Translations under genes and position numbers: made by a program
DNA from: Intrasporangium oryzae NRRL B-24470
GTDB taxonomy: Bacteria > Actinomycetota > Actinomycetes > Actinomycetales > Dermatophilaceae
NCBI RefSeq assembly: GCF_000576595.1
Contig: NZ_AWSA01000013.1
Location: 1-64,000 of the forward strand
Length of the DNA: 64,000 nt
Direction of reading: 5' to 3'
The notes under the pieces: model-generated
Databases searched by the model: none
What the model saw: the letters and a program-made list of their open reading frames with translations, nothing else
What the model was told of the DNA's origin: nothing
Part shown: one piece after another, positions 26,956 through 34,564 of the stretch
How the letters are laid out: the number at the start of each line of letters is the position of its first letter
How positions within the stretch are numbered: the first letter of the stretch is position 1

Positions 26956-26992
26956 CGACGGCGGCCGCCCCACTCAGGGGCGGCCGCCGTCG
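26956..26992. terminator. Bidirectional terminator between copA and convergent gene
   Basis: Perfect 16-pair stem (26956-26971 with 26977-26992) with five-base loop ACTCA. Between copA and this hairpin (26815-26955) lie direct repeats of GCAGATCAACTC near 26851-26877 and no convincing gene. Confidence 0.85.
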
Positions 26993-27015
26993 TCATGCGA
27001 GTCGAGGCTGTGGGG

Positions 27016-27651
27016 TCAGATGGTGACCTTGCCGTCGGGCGTCTCGAAGGTGACCGACATCAGGCCCGGCGTGCCGTGCGGCGCGATGAACGTGAAGTTG
27101 ATGCCGCCCTTGTCGAAGGTGTCCTCCGGGCCGAGCCACTCGCGGACCCGGGACGGGTCGCCGGCGATCTCGAGGTGGTCGATGTGGACGTGACCGTCGG
27201 CGCCCGCCGAGGGGTGCACGGTCATGTCGTCCCACTCGATGAAGTAGGGGACCTGGGGGTCGGCCATGAGGCCCTTGATGCCGACCTGGCGCCACTTGAG
27301 CTCGGTGCCGTCGGGGCGGTGGCGGTAGCCGTCGACCGACTCGCGGCCGAGACGCAGCTCGACGGGCTTGATGTCGTCGACCGCGACGACCCAGCCGATC
27401 CAGCCGCCGCCGGCCTCGGAGCGGGCGCGTACGGCCTGGCCGAACGGCGCCTTGTCGGACGCCGGGTGGTCGAGAACCTCGACGACCTCGACGTAGTGGT
27501 CCTTGGCCAGCGGGAGGATGACGTTGCGCGTGCCGAAGCGGGGGTGCACACCGCCGTCCACCGGAGTGACGCCGATCAGCTTGGACAGCCGCTCGGCCGT
27601 GGCCTTGAGCCCGTCGGGCTCTGCTGCATAGGAGACGTGGTCAACTCGCAT
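27016..27651 (-). CDS. Glyoxalase-like domain protein
   Basis: 211 residues of the Glyoxalase_3-type VOC family. RVDHVSYAA opens the fold, NVILPLAKDHYVEVVEVLDHP and a second module around HVHIDHLEIAGDPSRVREWLG follow. His residues at the strand starts could bind metal, but function is unknown. No adjacent pathway gene. Transcription runs into the 26956-26992 hairpin. Confidence 0.8.
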   Translation of the reverse strand: MRVDHVSYAAEPDGLKATAERLSKLIGVTPVDGGVHPRFGTRNVILPLAKDHYVEVVEVLDHPASDKAPFGQAVRARSEAGGGWIGWVVAVDDIKPVELRLGRESVDGYRHRPDGTELKWRQVGIKGLMADPQVPYFIEWDDMTVHPSAGADGHVHIDHLEIAGDPSRVREWLGPEDTFDKGGINFTFIAPHGTPGLMSVTFETPDGKVTI

Positions 27652-27774
27652 ACAGACAATCGTGGCACACGCGAAGGGGTGCTCTTGACCACCCCTCCCC
27701 CGGGGCCGTATAGACCCCCTCGGTCGAAACGCGACCGTGACGCGCCCGTCACACGGCGGGTCGTCGGGCCGGCC

Positions 27775-27787
27775 GTATGCCGCTGGG
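27775..27787 (+). repeat. Exact GTATGCCGCTGGG copy between GCCGGC arms
   Basis: Lies in the gap downstream of the leftward methyltransferase stop, flanked by GGCCGGC and GCCGGCT, so the motif would sit in the loop of a small hairpin. The 149-bp gap (27652-27800) holds nothing else I recognise. Confidence 0.65.
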
Positions 27788-27800
27788 CCGGCTCCCGAGG

Positions 27801-28637
27801 TCAGCGCGCGTCGCGCTGGCGGACCGCCTCGTACAGCACGATCGCGGCAGAGGCGGCGACGTTGAGACTGTTGGCCTTCCCGTGCATCGGTATGCGCACC
27901 CGGTGGGTGGCGGCCTCGAGGAGGACGGAGTCGGCGCCGTGCTTCTCGCTTCCGACGGCGATGGCCACGCGGCCGGTGTAGTCGACGTCGGTGTGGAGCA
28001 GGTCGGTCTCCGGGGTCGTGACGACGAGCGTGATCTCGTGCTCGCGAACCCAGTCGAGGACCTGCGCCGTCGTCGCGCTGGCGACCGGCACGGCAAAGAG
28101 CGTGCCCTTGCTCGAGCGGACGACGTTGGGGTTTCCCCAGTCGGTGACGGGGTCGGCCGCGATGACGGCATCGACCCCGGCCGCGTCGGCGGTCCGGAGC
28201 ATCGCGCCGAGGTTTCCCGGCTTCTCCACGCCCTGGCTGACGAGGCTGAGGTGGCGGGGGCCGTCGACGCGGAGGTCACCCAGCGGCATACCGACGCGGT
28301 CGACGACGGCGAGGAGCCCGTCGGGACCCTCGCGGTAGGACACCTTCTCGAAGGCGGCCCGGCTGAGCCGGACGACCTCCACCCGGTCGCCGCGGAGGCG
28401 GGCGAGGAGGTCGGCCTGGTGCCCGATGTCCTGGGAGCCGGCCCGACCGGCCGGGCTGAACAGCTCCTCGCAGACATACACCGACGAGGGCCGCACGCCG
28501 GCGGAGAGCGCGAGCCCGATCTCCTCGTAGCCCTCGACGAGGGTCTGTCCGGTCTCCTCGCGCGTCCGGCGCCGGCGCAGCGAGAGGAGGCCCTTGAGGC
28601 GCGGGTTGGACGCTGAGGTGATGAGCAGCTCGGACAT
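27801..28637 (-). CDS. TrmH/SpoU-family RNA 2'-O-methyltransferase
   Basis: Methylates ribose in rRNA or tRNA using S-adenosylmethionine through a trefoil-knot fold; 278 residues. The N-terminal substrate-binding domain (ITSASNPRLKGLLSLRRRRTREETGQTLVEG) is followed by the SpoU domain with VEKPGNLGAMLRTADAAGVDAVI (motif 1), IAVGSEKHG (motif 2) and IPMHGKANSLNVAASAAIVLYE (motif 3). The ATG at 28637 gives the family start SELLITSASN. Divergent from the isochorismatase gene. A peptidyl-transferase-loop rRNA target is common for this type, but not provable here. Confidence 0.88.
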   Translation of the reverse strand: MSELLITSASNPRLKGLLSLRRRRTREETGQTLVEGYEEIGLALSAGVRPSSVYVCEELFSPAGRAGSQDIGHQADLLARLRGDRVEVVRLSRAAFEKVSYREGPDGLLAVVDRVGMPLGDLRVDGPRHLSLVSQGVEKPGNLGAMLRTADAAGVDAVIAADPVTDWGNPNVVRSSKGTLFAVPVASATTAQVLDWVREHEITLVVTTPETDLLHTDVDYTGRVAIAVGSEKHGADSVLLEAATHRVRIPMHGKANSLNVAASAAIVLYEAVRQRDAR

Positions 28638-28716
28638 ATCGGCCCCAGTCTCCCACCCACGGTGTCGGCGCCGCTGGCTAGCCTGAAACGACCGACAGAC
28701 CAACAGGGAGACAGCG

Positions 28717-29280
28717 ATGACCAACCTGACCGACCGTCCCAACACCGCCCTGCTCGTGATCGACATGCAGCGCGACGTCGTCGCCGGCGCTCACGACGTG
28801 GACGGCGTCGTCGCCAACATCAACACCCTCCTCGACAAGGCCCGCTCGGCGAACGTGCCGGTGGTCTGGGTCCAGCACTCCGACAGCGGGCTGCTGAAGG
28901 GCTCCGAGGGGTGGGAGTACGTCCCCGAGCTGCAGCGGCAGGAGTCCGAGCCGCTCGTCCACAAGACGTACAACGACTCGTTCGAGGACACCGACCTCGA
29001 GGCGATCCTCGCGGAGCGCGGGGTCGGACGGCTCGTCGTCAGCGGCGCCCAGACCGACGCGTGCATCCGCGCGACCCTGCACGGCGCCCTCGTGCGCGGC
29101 TACGACGCGACGCTCGTCGAGGACGCCCACACGACCGAGGACGCCCGGGAGTGGGGCGTGCCGGTCAGCCCCGAGCAGGTCATCGCCCACACCAACTCCT
29201 ACTGGAGCGGGGCCAAGGCGCCCGGCCGCACCGGCGGGACCGTGCCCACCGCGGAGGTCGACTTCACGTCGGCCGGCTGA
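28717..29280 (+). CDS. Isochorismatase-family hydrolase
   Basis: Cysteine hydrolase, 187 residues. Catalytic triad positions are Asp in LLVIDMQRDV, Lys in LVHKTYNDSF and Cys in SGAQTDACIRAT. Substrates in the family include nicotinamide, N-carbamoyl amines and isochorismate; this one cannot be assigned. GGGAG about nine bases before ATG 28717. Followed after 41 bases by a separately started membrane-protein gene. Confidence 0.88.
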   Translation: MTNLTDRPNTALLVIDMQRDVVAGAHDVDGVVANINTLLDKARSANVPVVWVQHSDSGLLKGSEGWEYVPELQRQESEPLVHKTYNDSFEDTDLEAILAERGVGRLVVSGAQTDACIRATLHGALVRGYDATLVEDAHTTEDAREWGVPVSPEQVIAHTNSYWSGAKAPGRTGGTVPTAEVDFTSAG

Positions 29281-29321
29281 CCGCCCGGCGCCCGGCCCGG
29301 CTCCGCGCCTAGGGTGGGGCC

Positions 29322-29864
29322 ATGCTCGACACGCTGGCAGAACGGCCCTTCTGGCAGGCGTTCATCGCGCTGTTCGTCATCGTGCTGGCCCGCTCCAACG
29401 CGACGTACTGGGTCGGGCGGGGCGCGATCGCGGGCTGGCGCCGTCGTCGCACCGCTCGCGAGGAGGGCCGGGACACCACGACCCCGCAGTCTGTCGAGCC
29501 CACGGAGAGCCGGGCTCGCGCCGAGGTGCTGCTCACCCGGTTCGGGCCGGTGGCCGTCACGCTCTCCTACCTCACGGTCGGCATCCAGACGACGATCCAC
29601 CTGACGGCGGGCCTGATGCGGATGCCGCTCGCGTTCTACCTCCCGGCGTCCGTCGTCGGTTCGGTGCTCTGGGCGGCCCTCTACGCGACGGTCGGCCTCG
29701 CGGTGGTCCAGGCCTGCTCCGCGGAGGCCGGGTCGTGGCTCGGCGTCGCGGCTCTCGCCGTCGTCGCGGTCGCCGCGATGGCCTTCTGGTTCCGATCGCG
29801 CCGTCGGAAGTCCTTGGACGTGCCCGACCGGGCCGTCCCCACCGCCGAGGGCAGCCCGACCTGA
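29322..29864 (+). CDS. DedA-like (SNARE-associated/VTT) membrane protein
   Basis: 180 residues with a first membrane helix at 11-25, a charged loop, a re-entrant/VTT-type block (RFGPVAVTLSYLTVGIQTTIHLTAGLMRMPLAFYLPASVVGSVLW with the FG, G and AG positions of DedA proteins) and a last helix near 140-160. The family includes lipid-carrier flippases. It is short for a DedA protein. Leaderless pattern: TAGGGT (29310-29315) six bases before the ATG. Confidence 0.7.
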   Translation: MLDTLAERPFWQAFIALFVIVLARSNATYWVGRGAIAGWRRRRTAREEGRDTTTPQSVEPTESRARAEVLLTRFGPVAVTLSYLTVGIQTTIHLTAGLMRMPLAFYLPASVVGSVLWAALYATVGLAVVQACSAEAGSWLGVAALAVVAVAAMAFWFRSRRRKSLDVPDRAVPTAEGSPT

Positions 29865-29898
29865 CGCCACCCGGCCCCCCGGCCCCCCTTCCCGCCAA

Positions 29899-29966
29899 GT
29901 GAACGCGGTGTTCGTGCGTGAACTCAGCGGCATACCACTGCGTTCGTGAACGAACACTGCGTTCAC
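29899..29966. repeat. 68-bp palindromic element, intergenic copy
   Basis: Arms of 17 bases (29899-29915 with 29950-29966) pair at 16 of 17 positions. The centre holds CAGCGGCATACCACTG, the GGCATAC motif. Read on the other strand it matches the cydD element (13263-13330) over the whole 68 bases without gaps, 48 identities by hand count. It lies between the DedA-like gene and the response-regulator gene. Confidence 0.75.
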
Positions 29967-29968
29967 GT

Positions 29969-30007
29969 GGGGAGCGGGGAGTTGGGAGTGGGGAGTGGGG
30001 TTTGGGG
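29969..30007 (+). other. G-run tract, candidate G-quadruplex
   Basis: Six runs of three or four G separated by two to four bases, directly after the palindromic element and about 70 bases upstream of the response-regulator start. It fits the G3+N1-7 rule for intramolecular quadruplexes on the + strand. Regulatory effect is not known. Confidence 0.6.
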
Positions 30008-30074
30008 AGACCGCCTGACACGATCCTGACATCGACGTGACCCGGCCGTCGCGGCCCGTCACTAGAGTTCGAGC

Positions 30075-30809
30075 GTGCCTCCCGCCTCCCCTCCGGGCGC
30101 CGACGTGCCCCAGCGCGGCCTCGTTCTCGTCGTCGAGGACGAGCCGGCGATCGCCGACGTGCTCCGGCTCAACCTGCGGGCCGCCGGGTACGGCGTCGAG
30201 GTCGTCCACGACGGGGCGGCGGCCCTGACGGCGGCGCGGGACCTCCGGCCCTCGGCGATCATCCTCGACATCGGGCTGCCCTCGATCGACGGGATCGAGG
30301 TGTGCCGGCGCCTTCGCGCCGGCGGGGACTGGACGCCCGTCCTCTTCGTGACGGCCCGCGACGACGAGGTCGACCGGATCCTCGGGCTCGAGCTCGGGGC
30401 CGACGACTACGTCACGAAGCCGTTCTCACCACGAGAGCTCGTGGCTCGGCTCGGCGGCGTCCTGCGGCGCACTCGTGGTGACGCGACGACCCCCGAGGTG
30501 CTCCGTGCAGGCGCGCTCGAGGTCGACCTGACGAGCCACGTCGTGACCGTCGACGGGGTTGAGGTGGCCCTCACGGCGACGGAGTTCGACCTGCTCGCGC
30601 ACCTCATGCGCCGTCCGGGAGTGGTCTTCACCCGCGAGCAGCTGCTCAGTGACGTGTGGGGCTACGCCGCGTCCGCAGGCGGGCGCACCGTCGACGTCCA
30701 CGTCGCGCAGGTGCGGGCCAAGCTCGGCGCGGCCAGTCCCATCCGCACGGTGCGCTCCGTCGGGTATGCCGCTGAGCGCGGTCCCAGCCCCGCGCCGACT
30801 TCGCGATGA
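30075..30809 (+). CDS. OmpR-family response regulator
   Basis: 244 residues. Receiver domain with acidic pocket VVEDEP near residues 19-24, phospho-acceptor Asp65 (ILDIGLP) and Lys115 (YVTKPFS). Winged-helix output domain with LTATEFDLLAHLMRRPGVVFTREQLLSDVWGY and RTVDVHVAQVRAKLG. GTG at 30075 follows TAGAGT by six bases and has no ribosome-binding site, so a leaderless message is likely. Its last codons contain GTATGCCGCTGAG. The partner kinase gene overlaps the stop by four bases. Confidence 0.93.
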   Translation: MPPASPPGADVPQRGLVLVVEDEPAIADVLRLNLRAAGYGVEVVHDGAAALTAARDLRPSAIILDIGLPSIDGIEVCRRLRAGGDWTPVLFVTARDDEVDRILGLELGADDYVTKPFSPRELVARLGGVLRRTRGDATTPEVLRAGALEVDLTSHVVTVDGVEVALTATEFDLLAHLMRRPGVVFTREQLLSDVWGYAASAGGRTVDVHVAQVRAKLGAASPIRTVRSVGYAAERGPSPAPTSR

Positions 30810-32236
30810 GCGGGGTCGCGAGCGCCGCCTCCGCGCCCGTCGCACCAGCCGGGCGGGGGTCGCTGACCGGTCGGATCACGCTCCTCGCGGTCGGGATCGC
30901 GGTGCTCACGGCGCTGCTCGCCGGGGCGCTGACGATCGGCCTGACGCGGTCATCGGCGGACGCGTCCGCGCGGGCCACACTCGCCCGGATCGCGGACGGG
31001 GCCGCCGCACGAGCCGACGCCGGGGCGACGGCGGAGGCCCAGCGTCGTGCGGTTCGCACCCTCGGTGTGCTCGGTGTCGAGTCGGCGAGCGTCGGCCGCG
31101 GTGGGGCCGTCATCGCGACGAGCCCCCTGGCCCGGGCCGCGCTCACGCCCGCGCGGCAGCAGGTCCTCCTCGGCGGTGGCACGGTGTCCGATCGCGAGAG
31201 CGTGCGCGGCACCCTTGTGCTCATCGAGGGCCGGCCGACCGAGGCGGGCGGCATCCTCCTCGTCCAGCGGCGGTCCGACGCGACGGCCGACTCCGACCGG
31301 CTCGTCCGCCGCACCCTCATCGCCCTCGCCATCGCGGCGGTCGTCGCGATGATCGTCAGCGCGGCCCTCGCTCGGCGGCTCGCGGGGCCCCTGCGACGGA
31401 CGTCCGAGGCCGCGCACGCCCTGGCGGCGGGCCGGCGTGACGTCACGGTGCCCGTCGAGGGCCCCGCGGAGGTGGCCGAGGTGGCGAGCGCGCTCAACAC
31501 GCTCTCGTCGTCGCTGTCGCGGTCGGAGTCGCGCCAGCGTGACTTCCTCACCTCGGTGTCGCACGACCTGCGCACCCCACTGACCGGGATCACGGGCTAC
31601 GCCGAGTCCCTCGCGGGCGGCCTGATCCCTGCCGAGGAGACCGCACGGGTGGGCGGCGTGCTCCTCACCGAGTCGCGGCGCCTCGAGCGGCTCGTCGCCG
31701 ACCTGCTCGACCTCGCCCGACTGCGCGCCGAGCAGCCCCGCCTCGAGCCGCAGCCCGTCGACCTCGTCGCGCTCGGGCACGAGGTCGAGGCGGTGTGGCA
31801 GCGCCGGTGCGCGGCGGTCGGCATCCCGTTCTCGTTCGTCGCCGGCAGCGCGCACGCACCGACGACGACGGACCCGGCCAGGCTGCGCCAACTCGTCGAC
31901 GGGCTCCTCGAGAACGCCCTCCGGGTCACCCCGAGCGGTCGTCCCATCGTCGTCGAGGTGCGGGAGGAGTGGCTCGCCACGGGACCCGGCCCAGCGGCAT
32001 ACGACGTCATCGAGGTCCGCGACGGCGGGCCCGGGCTGCGCGACGACGACCTCGCGGTCGCGTTCGAGCCCTCGGTGCTGCACGAGCGCTACCGCGGGAT
32101 CCGGCCCGTCGGCACGGGGCTCGGCCTCGCCATCGTGGGGCGGCTCGCCGCCCTGCTCGGCGGGAGTGTCGTGGCGGGCCACGCGCCGGAGGGCGGGGCC
32201 CGCTTCACGGTGCGCCTGCCGCGCGTCACCGCCTGA
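30806..32236 (+). CDS. Sensor histidine kinase
   Basis: 476 residues. Membrane helices near residues 26-48 and 168-190 frame a short extracellular domain of about 120 residues with no fold I recognise. HAMP linker follows (RRLAGPLRRTSEAAHALAAG). The dimerisation domain has SHDLRTPLTGITGY with His253; the ATPase has LLENALRVTP (N box), VRDGGPGL (G1) and GTGLGLAIVGRL (G2). Pairs with the upstream regulator. The stimulus is unknown. The 3' end overlaps the convergent small membrane-protein gene by 11 bases. Confidence 0.92.
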   Translation: MSGVASAASAPVAPAGRGSLTGRITLLAVGIAVLTALLAGALTIGLTRSSADASARATLARIADGAAARADAGATAEAQRRAVRTLGVLGVESASVGRGGAVIATSPLARAALTPARQQVLLGGGTVSDRESVRGTLVLIEGRPTEAGGILLVQRRSDATADSDRLVRRTLIALAIAAVVAMIVSAALARRLAGPLRRTSEAAHALAAGRRDVTVPVEGPAEVAEVASALNTLSSSLSRSESRQRDFLTSVSHDLRTPLTGITGYAESLAGGLIPAEETARVGGVLLTESRRLERLVADLLDLARLRAEQPRLEPQPVDLVALGHEVEAVWQRRCAAVGIPFSFVAGSAHAPTTTDPARLRQLVDGLLENALRVTPSGRPIVVEVREEWLATGPGPAAYDVIEVRDGGPGLRDDDLAVAFEPSVLHERYRGIRPVGTGLGLAIVGRLAALLGGSVVAGHAPEGGARFTVRLPRVTA

Positions 32237-32438
32237 CGCGGTCGGCCCGGCCCACGGCCCACCAGAGCAGCGCGCCGAGGACGTTGAGCAGGACGAGGAC
32301 GACGATCCACATCGGCTTGGTGAACGTCCGCATGTCTCGCTCGTCCGTCCGTGAGAAGTCGACGAGCGCCCACACCCAGAAGCCGAGCGGGACGAGCACG
32401 ACGAAGAAGCCGACGTATGCCGTGTCGACGCCGTGCAT
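32226..32438 (-). CDS. PLDc_N-type small membrane protein
   Basis: 70 residues with two membrane helices and the PLD-nuclease N-terminal pattern (FFVVLVPLGFWVWALVDF, then TKPMWIVVLVLLNVLGALLWW). AGGAGG lies about ten bases upstream of ATG 32438. Role unknown; such proteins occur alone or as cardiolipin-synthase anchors. Convergently overlaps the kinase gene. Confidence 0.8.
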   Translation of the reverse strand: MHGVDTAYVGFFVVLVPLGFWVWALVDFSRTDERDMRTFTKPMWIVVLVLLNVLGALLWWAVGRADRVRR

Positions 32439-32510
32439 CCGGTGCACCTCCTGCTCCCATCCTCGCCCTCGCGGCACCCCGTGAACAGTCGCGGAGGGGC
32501 GGAATGAATC

Positions 32511-32526
32511 CCCGCCCGGGCGGGGT
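32511..32526. promoter_or_regulatory. 16-bp palindrome just upstream of reductase gene
   Basis: CCCCGCCCGGGCGGGG, perfect, nine bases before the ATG at 32536 and followed by TTGACA. It could be an operator, or a hairpin that blocks or replaces the missing ribosome-binding site. Confidence 0.4.
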
Positions 32527-32535
32527 TGACACTCC

Positions 32536-33231
32536 ATGACGACCTGGGGATTCATCGGAAGCGGAAACATCGGCAGCACCGTCGCCCGTCTGGCCGTCGC
32601 GGCCGGCCACGACGTCGTGCTCAGCAACAGCCGGGGCCCCGAGACCCTGGTTGGTCTCGTCGCCGAGCTTGGCCCGAAGGCCTGCGCGGCGACCCCGGCC
32701 GAGGCGGCGAAGGCCGGCGACGTCGTCGTCGTGACGATCCCGCTCAAGAGCCTGCGCGCCGTGCCCGTCGAGCCGCTGCGGGGGAAGGTCGTCATCGACA
32801 CGATGAACTACTACCCCCAGCGCGACGGCGCGATCGCCGCGCTCGACGACGAGTCGACGACGACGTCCGAGCTGCTCCAGGCCCACCTGCCGGAGTCCAA
32901 GGTCGTCAAGGCCTTCAACAACATCTACTTCGGGCACCTCGGCGCCCTGCCGCGGCCCTCGGGAGCCGCCGACCGGACCGCCCTGCCGATCGCCGGGAAC
33001 GACGCCGAGGCCAAGCGCCTCGTGACGCGCCTGCTCGACGAGATCGGCTACGACGCCGTCGACCTCGGCCCCCTCGCGGAGGGCTGGCGCACGCAGCGCG
33101 ACACCGCCGCCTACGGGACGATGTATGCCGCGAACCCGCAGGCGTGGGACGAGGGTGCCCAGCCCGTCCCGGCCTCCGTCGTCAGGGAGCGGGCCGCCGC
33201 CGCCCAGCGCTACCGCGAGATCGAGATCTGA
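32536..33231 (+). CDS. F420/NADP-dependent oxidoreductase (NADPH:F420 reductase-like)
   Basis: 231 residues. N-terminal Rossmann domain with GFIGSGNIGSTVARLAVAAGHDVVLSNSRGP, where the Ser-Arg pair after strand 2 suits NADP. VVKAFNNIYF and LPIAGNDAEAK follow, the usual blocks of the family that moves hydride between NADP and F420. Whether F420 is used cannot be told from sequence, but actinobacteria make it. No Shine-Dalgarno is visible. Confidence 0.85.
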   Translation: MTTWGFIGSGNIGSTVARLAVAAGHDVVLSNSRGPETLVGLVAELGPKACAATPAEAAKAGDVVVVTIPLKSLRAVPVEPLRGKVVIDTMNYYPQRDGAIAALDDESTTTSELLQAHLPESKVVKAFNNIYFGHLGALPRPSGAADRTALPIAGNDAEAKRLVTRLLDEIGYDAVDLGPLAEGWRTQRDTAAYGTMYAANPQAWDEGAQPVPASVVRERAAAAQRYREIEI

Positions 33232-33298
33232 CCGCTCCCGGGCGGGTAGCGTTCCCTCGTCGCGCGGCGTCGCCGCGTCACCGAGAGGAGCGGGCCTC

Positions 33299-34351
33299 AT
33301 GACGACCCACGAGCGGGAGATCACCGAGCCGGTGCTCCTCTGCCGACCGGACTCCGGCGCCCTCGCCCCAGGAGCCCTGGGCTGGTCGAGGCGCCCGCTC
33401 CACGTGTGCAACCTCCGCGGCCGGCCCCTCCGCGCCAAGCGCTGGGACTACTGGGCGGTGCTCACCGGCGACCTGGCGGTCTCGGTGACCTACGCCGACA
33501 TCGGCTATCTCGGCACGGCCACCGTCTGGTGGGCCGACCTGGCGACGGGCGCGACGGGCGGGCGCGAGGTCATCGTCCCGGGTGGGCGCGGGTTCGACCT
33601 GCCTGACGTGCCGGGCTCGGCCCCCCTGCGGTTCCGCTCGAGCCACCTCGACCTCGACCTGGTGACCGAAGGGCCCGACGCGAGCGGCGCCGGAGGTGGC
33701 ACGACGATCACCGGACGGTGGCACGAGAGCGACGGCACCGAGAGCCGCCTCGACGTGCGGGTCGACGATCCCGCGGGCCACGAGTCGCTCAACGTCGTCA
33801 TCCCGTGGTCGGACCGGCTCTTCCAGTACACGTCCAAGCACCAGGCGCGGCCGGCCCGTGGCGAGCTCGTCGTCGAGGGCCGCACGCTCCGGATCGGCGA
33901 CGGCGCACCCGCCTGGGGCGTCCTCGACGTGGGTCGCGGCCGCTGGCCCTACAGCACCCGGTGGAACTGGGGTGGCGGTGCCGGCACGGCCGACGACGGT
34001 CACACCGTGGTCGGCCTCCAGCTCGGCGGGATCTGGACGCGGGGAACGGGCTTCACGGAGAACGGCGTCCTCGTGGACGGGCGGCTGACCAAGATCGGCA
34101 CCGAGCTGGTCTGGGACTACGTCTGGGACGACCCGATGCGCCCGTGGCGAGTGCGCCACCCGGACGGCAGCCTCGACGTGACGCTCACCCCGCGGTTCGA
34201 CCGGCACGCGAAAGTCCAGGCGCTCGTCGTCGCGACCGAGGTCCACCAGGTCTTCGGCTCGTGGACCGGCCACGTCACGACGGACGAGGGGCGCGAGATC
34301 CGGGTGACCGGCATACCTGGCTTTGCGGAGGAGTCGCGCTCGCGCTGGTGA
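33299..34351 (+). CDS. DUF2804 family protein
   Basis: 350 residues; conserved family of unknown role. Typical blocks are the N-terminal E-P-x-LLC, RAKRWDYWAV, the Trp-rich strands WPYSTRWNWGGGAG and the C-terminal VHQVFGSWTGHV. Beta-rich, soluble, no signal peptide; resembles the lipocalin-like fold of related domains. GAGAGGAG lies nine bases before ATG 33299. Follows the reductase by 67 bases on the same strand. Confidence 0.8.
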   Translation: MTTHEREITEPVLLCRPDSGALAPGALGWSRRPLHVCNLRGRPLRAKRWDYWAVLTGDLAVSVTYADIGYLGTATVWWADLATGATGGREVIVPGGRGFDLPDVPGSAPLRFRSSHLDLDLVTEGPDASGAGGGTTITGRWHESDGTESRLDVRVDDPAGHESLNVVIPWSDRLFQYTSKHQARPARGELVVEGRTLRIGDGAPAWGVLDVGRGRWPYSTRWNWGGGAGTADDGHTVVGLQLGGIWTRGTGFTENGVLVDGRLTKIGTELVWDYVWDDPMRPWRVRHPDGSLDVTLTPRFDRHAKVQALVVATEVHQVFGSWTGHVTTDEGREIRVTGIPGFAEESRSRW

Positions 34352-34392
34352 GCCGACCGAGGGCGACGGAGGCGGGGGCGGAGGCGGCGGGG

Positions 34393-34422
34393 TTGGACCC
34401 GGCGTGCGGCCTCCCTTACCCT
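34393..34422 (+). promoter_or_regulatory. Promoter of the terC leader
   Basis: TTGGAC (34393-34398), 18-base spacer, TACCCT (34417-34422). Transcription would begin just before the conserved GGGGAGTA of the riboswitch candidate. Confidence 0.55.
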
Positions 34423-34426
34423 TGAC

Positions 34427-34557
34427 CCCGAGGGGAGTACTTCCCAGACCTTCGCCGGTCAGTACGGCGGCCCGATGGCCGCCCCGGTGCGGGGTCGGCG
34501 GGCCGGTCAGCACGGCCGGGCGCCGATGAAGGAGACCTCAGACATCGCGTTCTGAGG
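34427..34557 (+). promoter_or_regulatory. Probable yybP-ykoY (Mn2+) riboswitch with SD-masking hairpin
   Basis: The leader opens with GGGGAGTACTTCCC, the hallmark GGGGAGUA of this riboswitch class. It then forms two stem-loops with near-identical loops (CGCCGGTCAGTACGGCG and GGCCGGTCAGCACGGCC). A final hairpin pairs CCTCAG (34536-) with CTGAGG (-34557), taking in the first half of the AGGAGA ribosome-binding site of terC. Mn2+ would be expected to free that site. Class inferred from the motif plus the TerC gene it precedes. Confidence 0.65.
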
Positions 34558-34564
34558 AGACCCC

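Noticed and set aside
26685-26996. Possible small gene on the minus strand after copA, with a helical-looking stretch FAISLRIIRHLVLLEQHL
   Set aside because: It overlaps the copA 3' end and the terminator hairpin, lacks a ribosome-binding site and matches nothing I know. Direct repeats of GCAGATCAACTC explain part of its sequence.
34536-34557. Intrinsic terminator in the terC leader
   Set aside because: The hairpin has only about six strong pairs, no T-tract, and its 3' arm is part of the ribosome-binding site, so a translational switch fits better.
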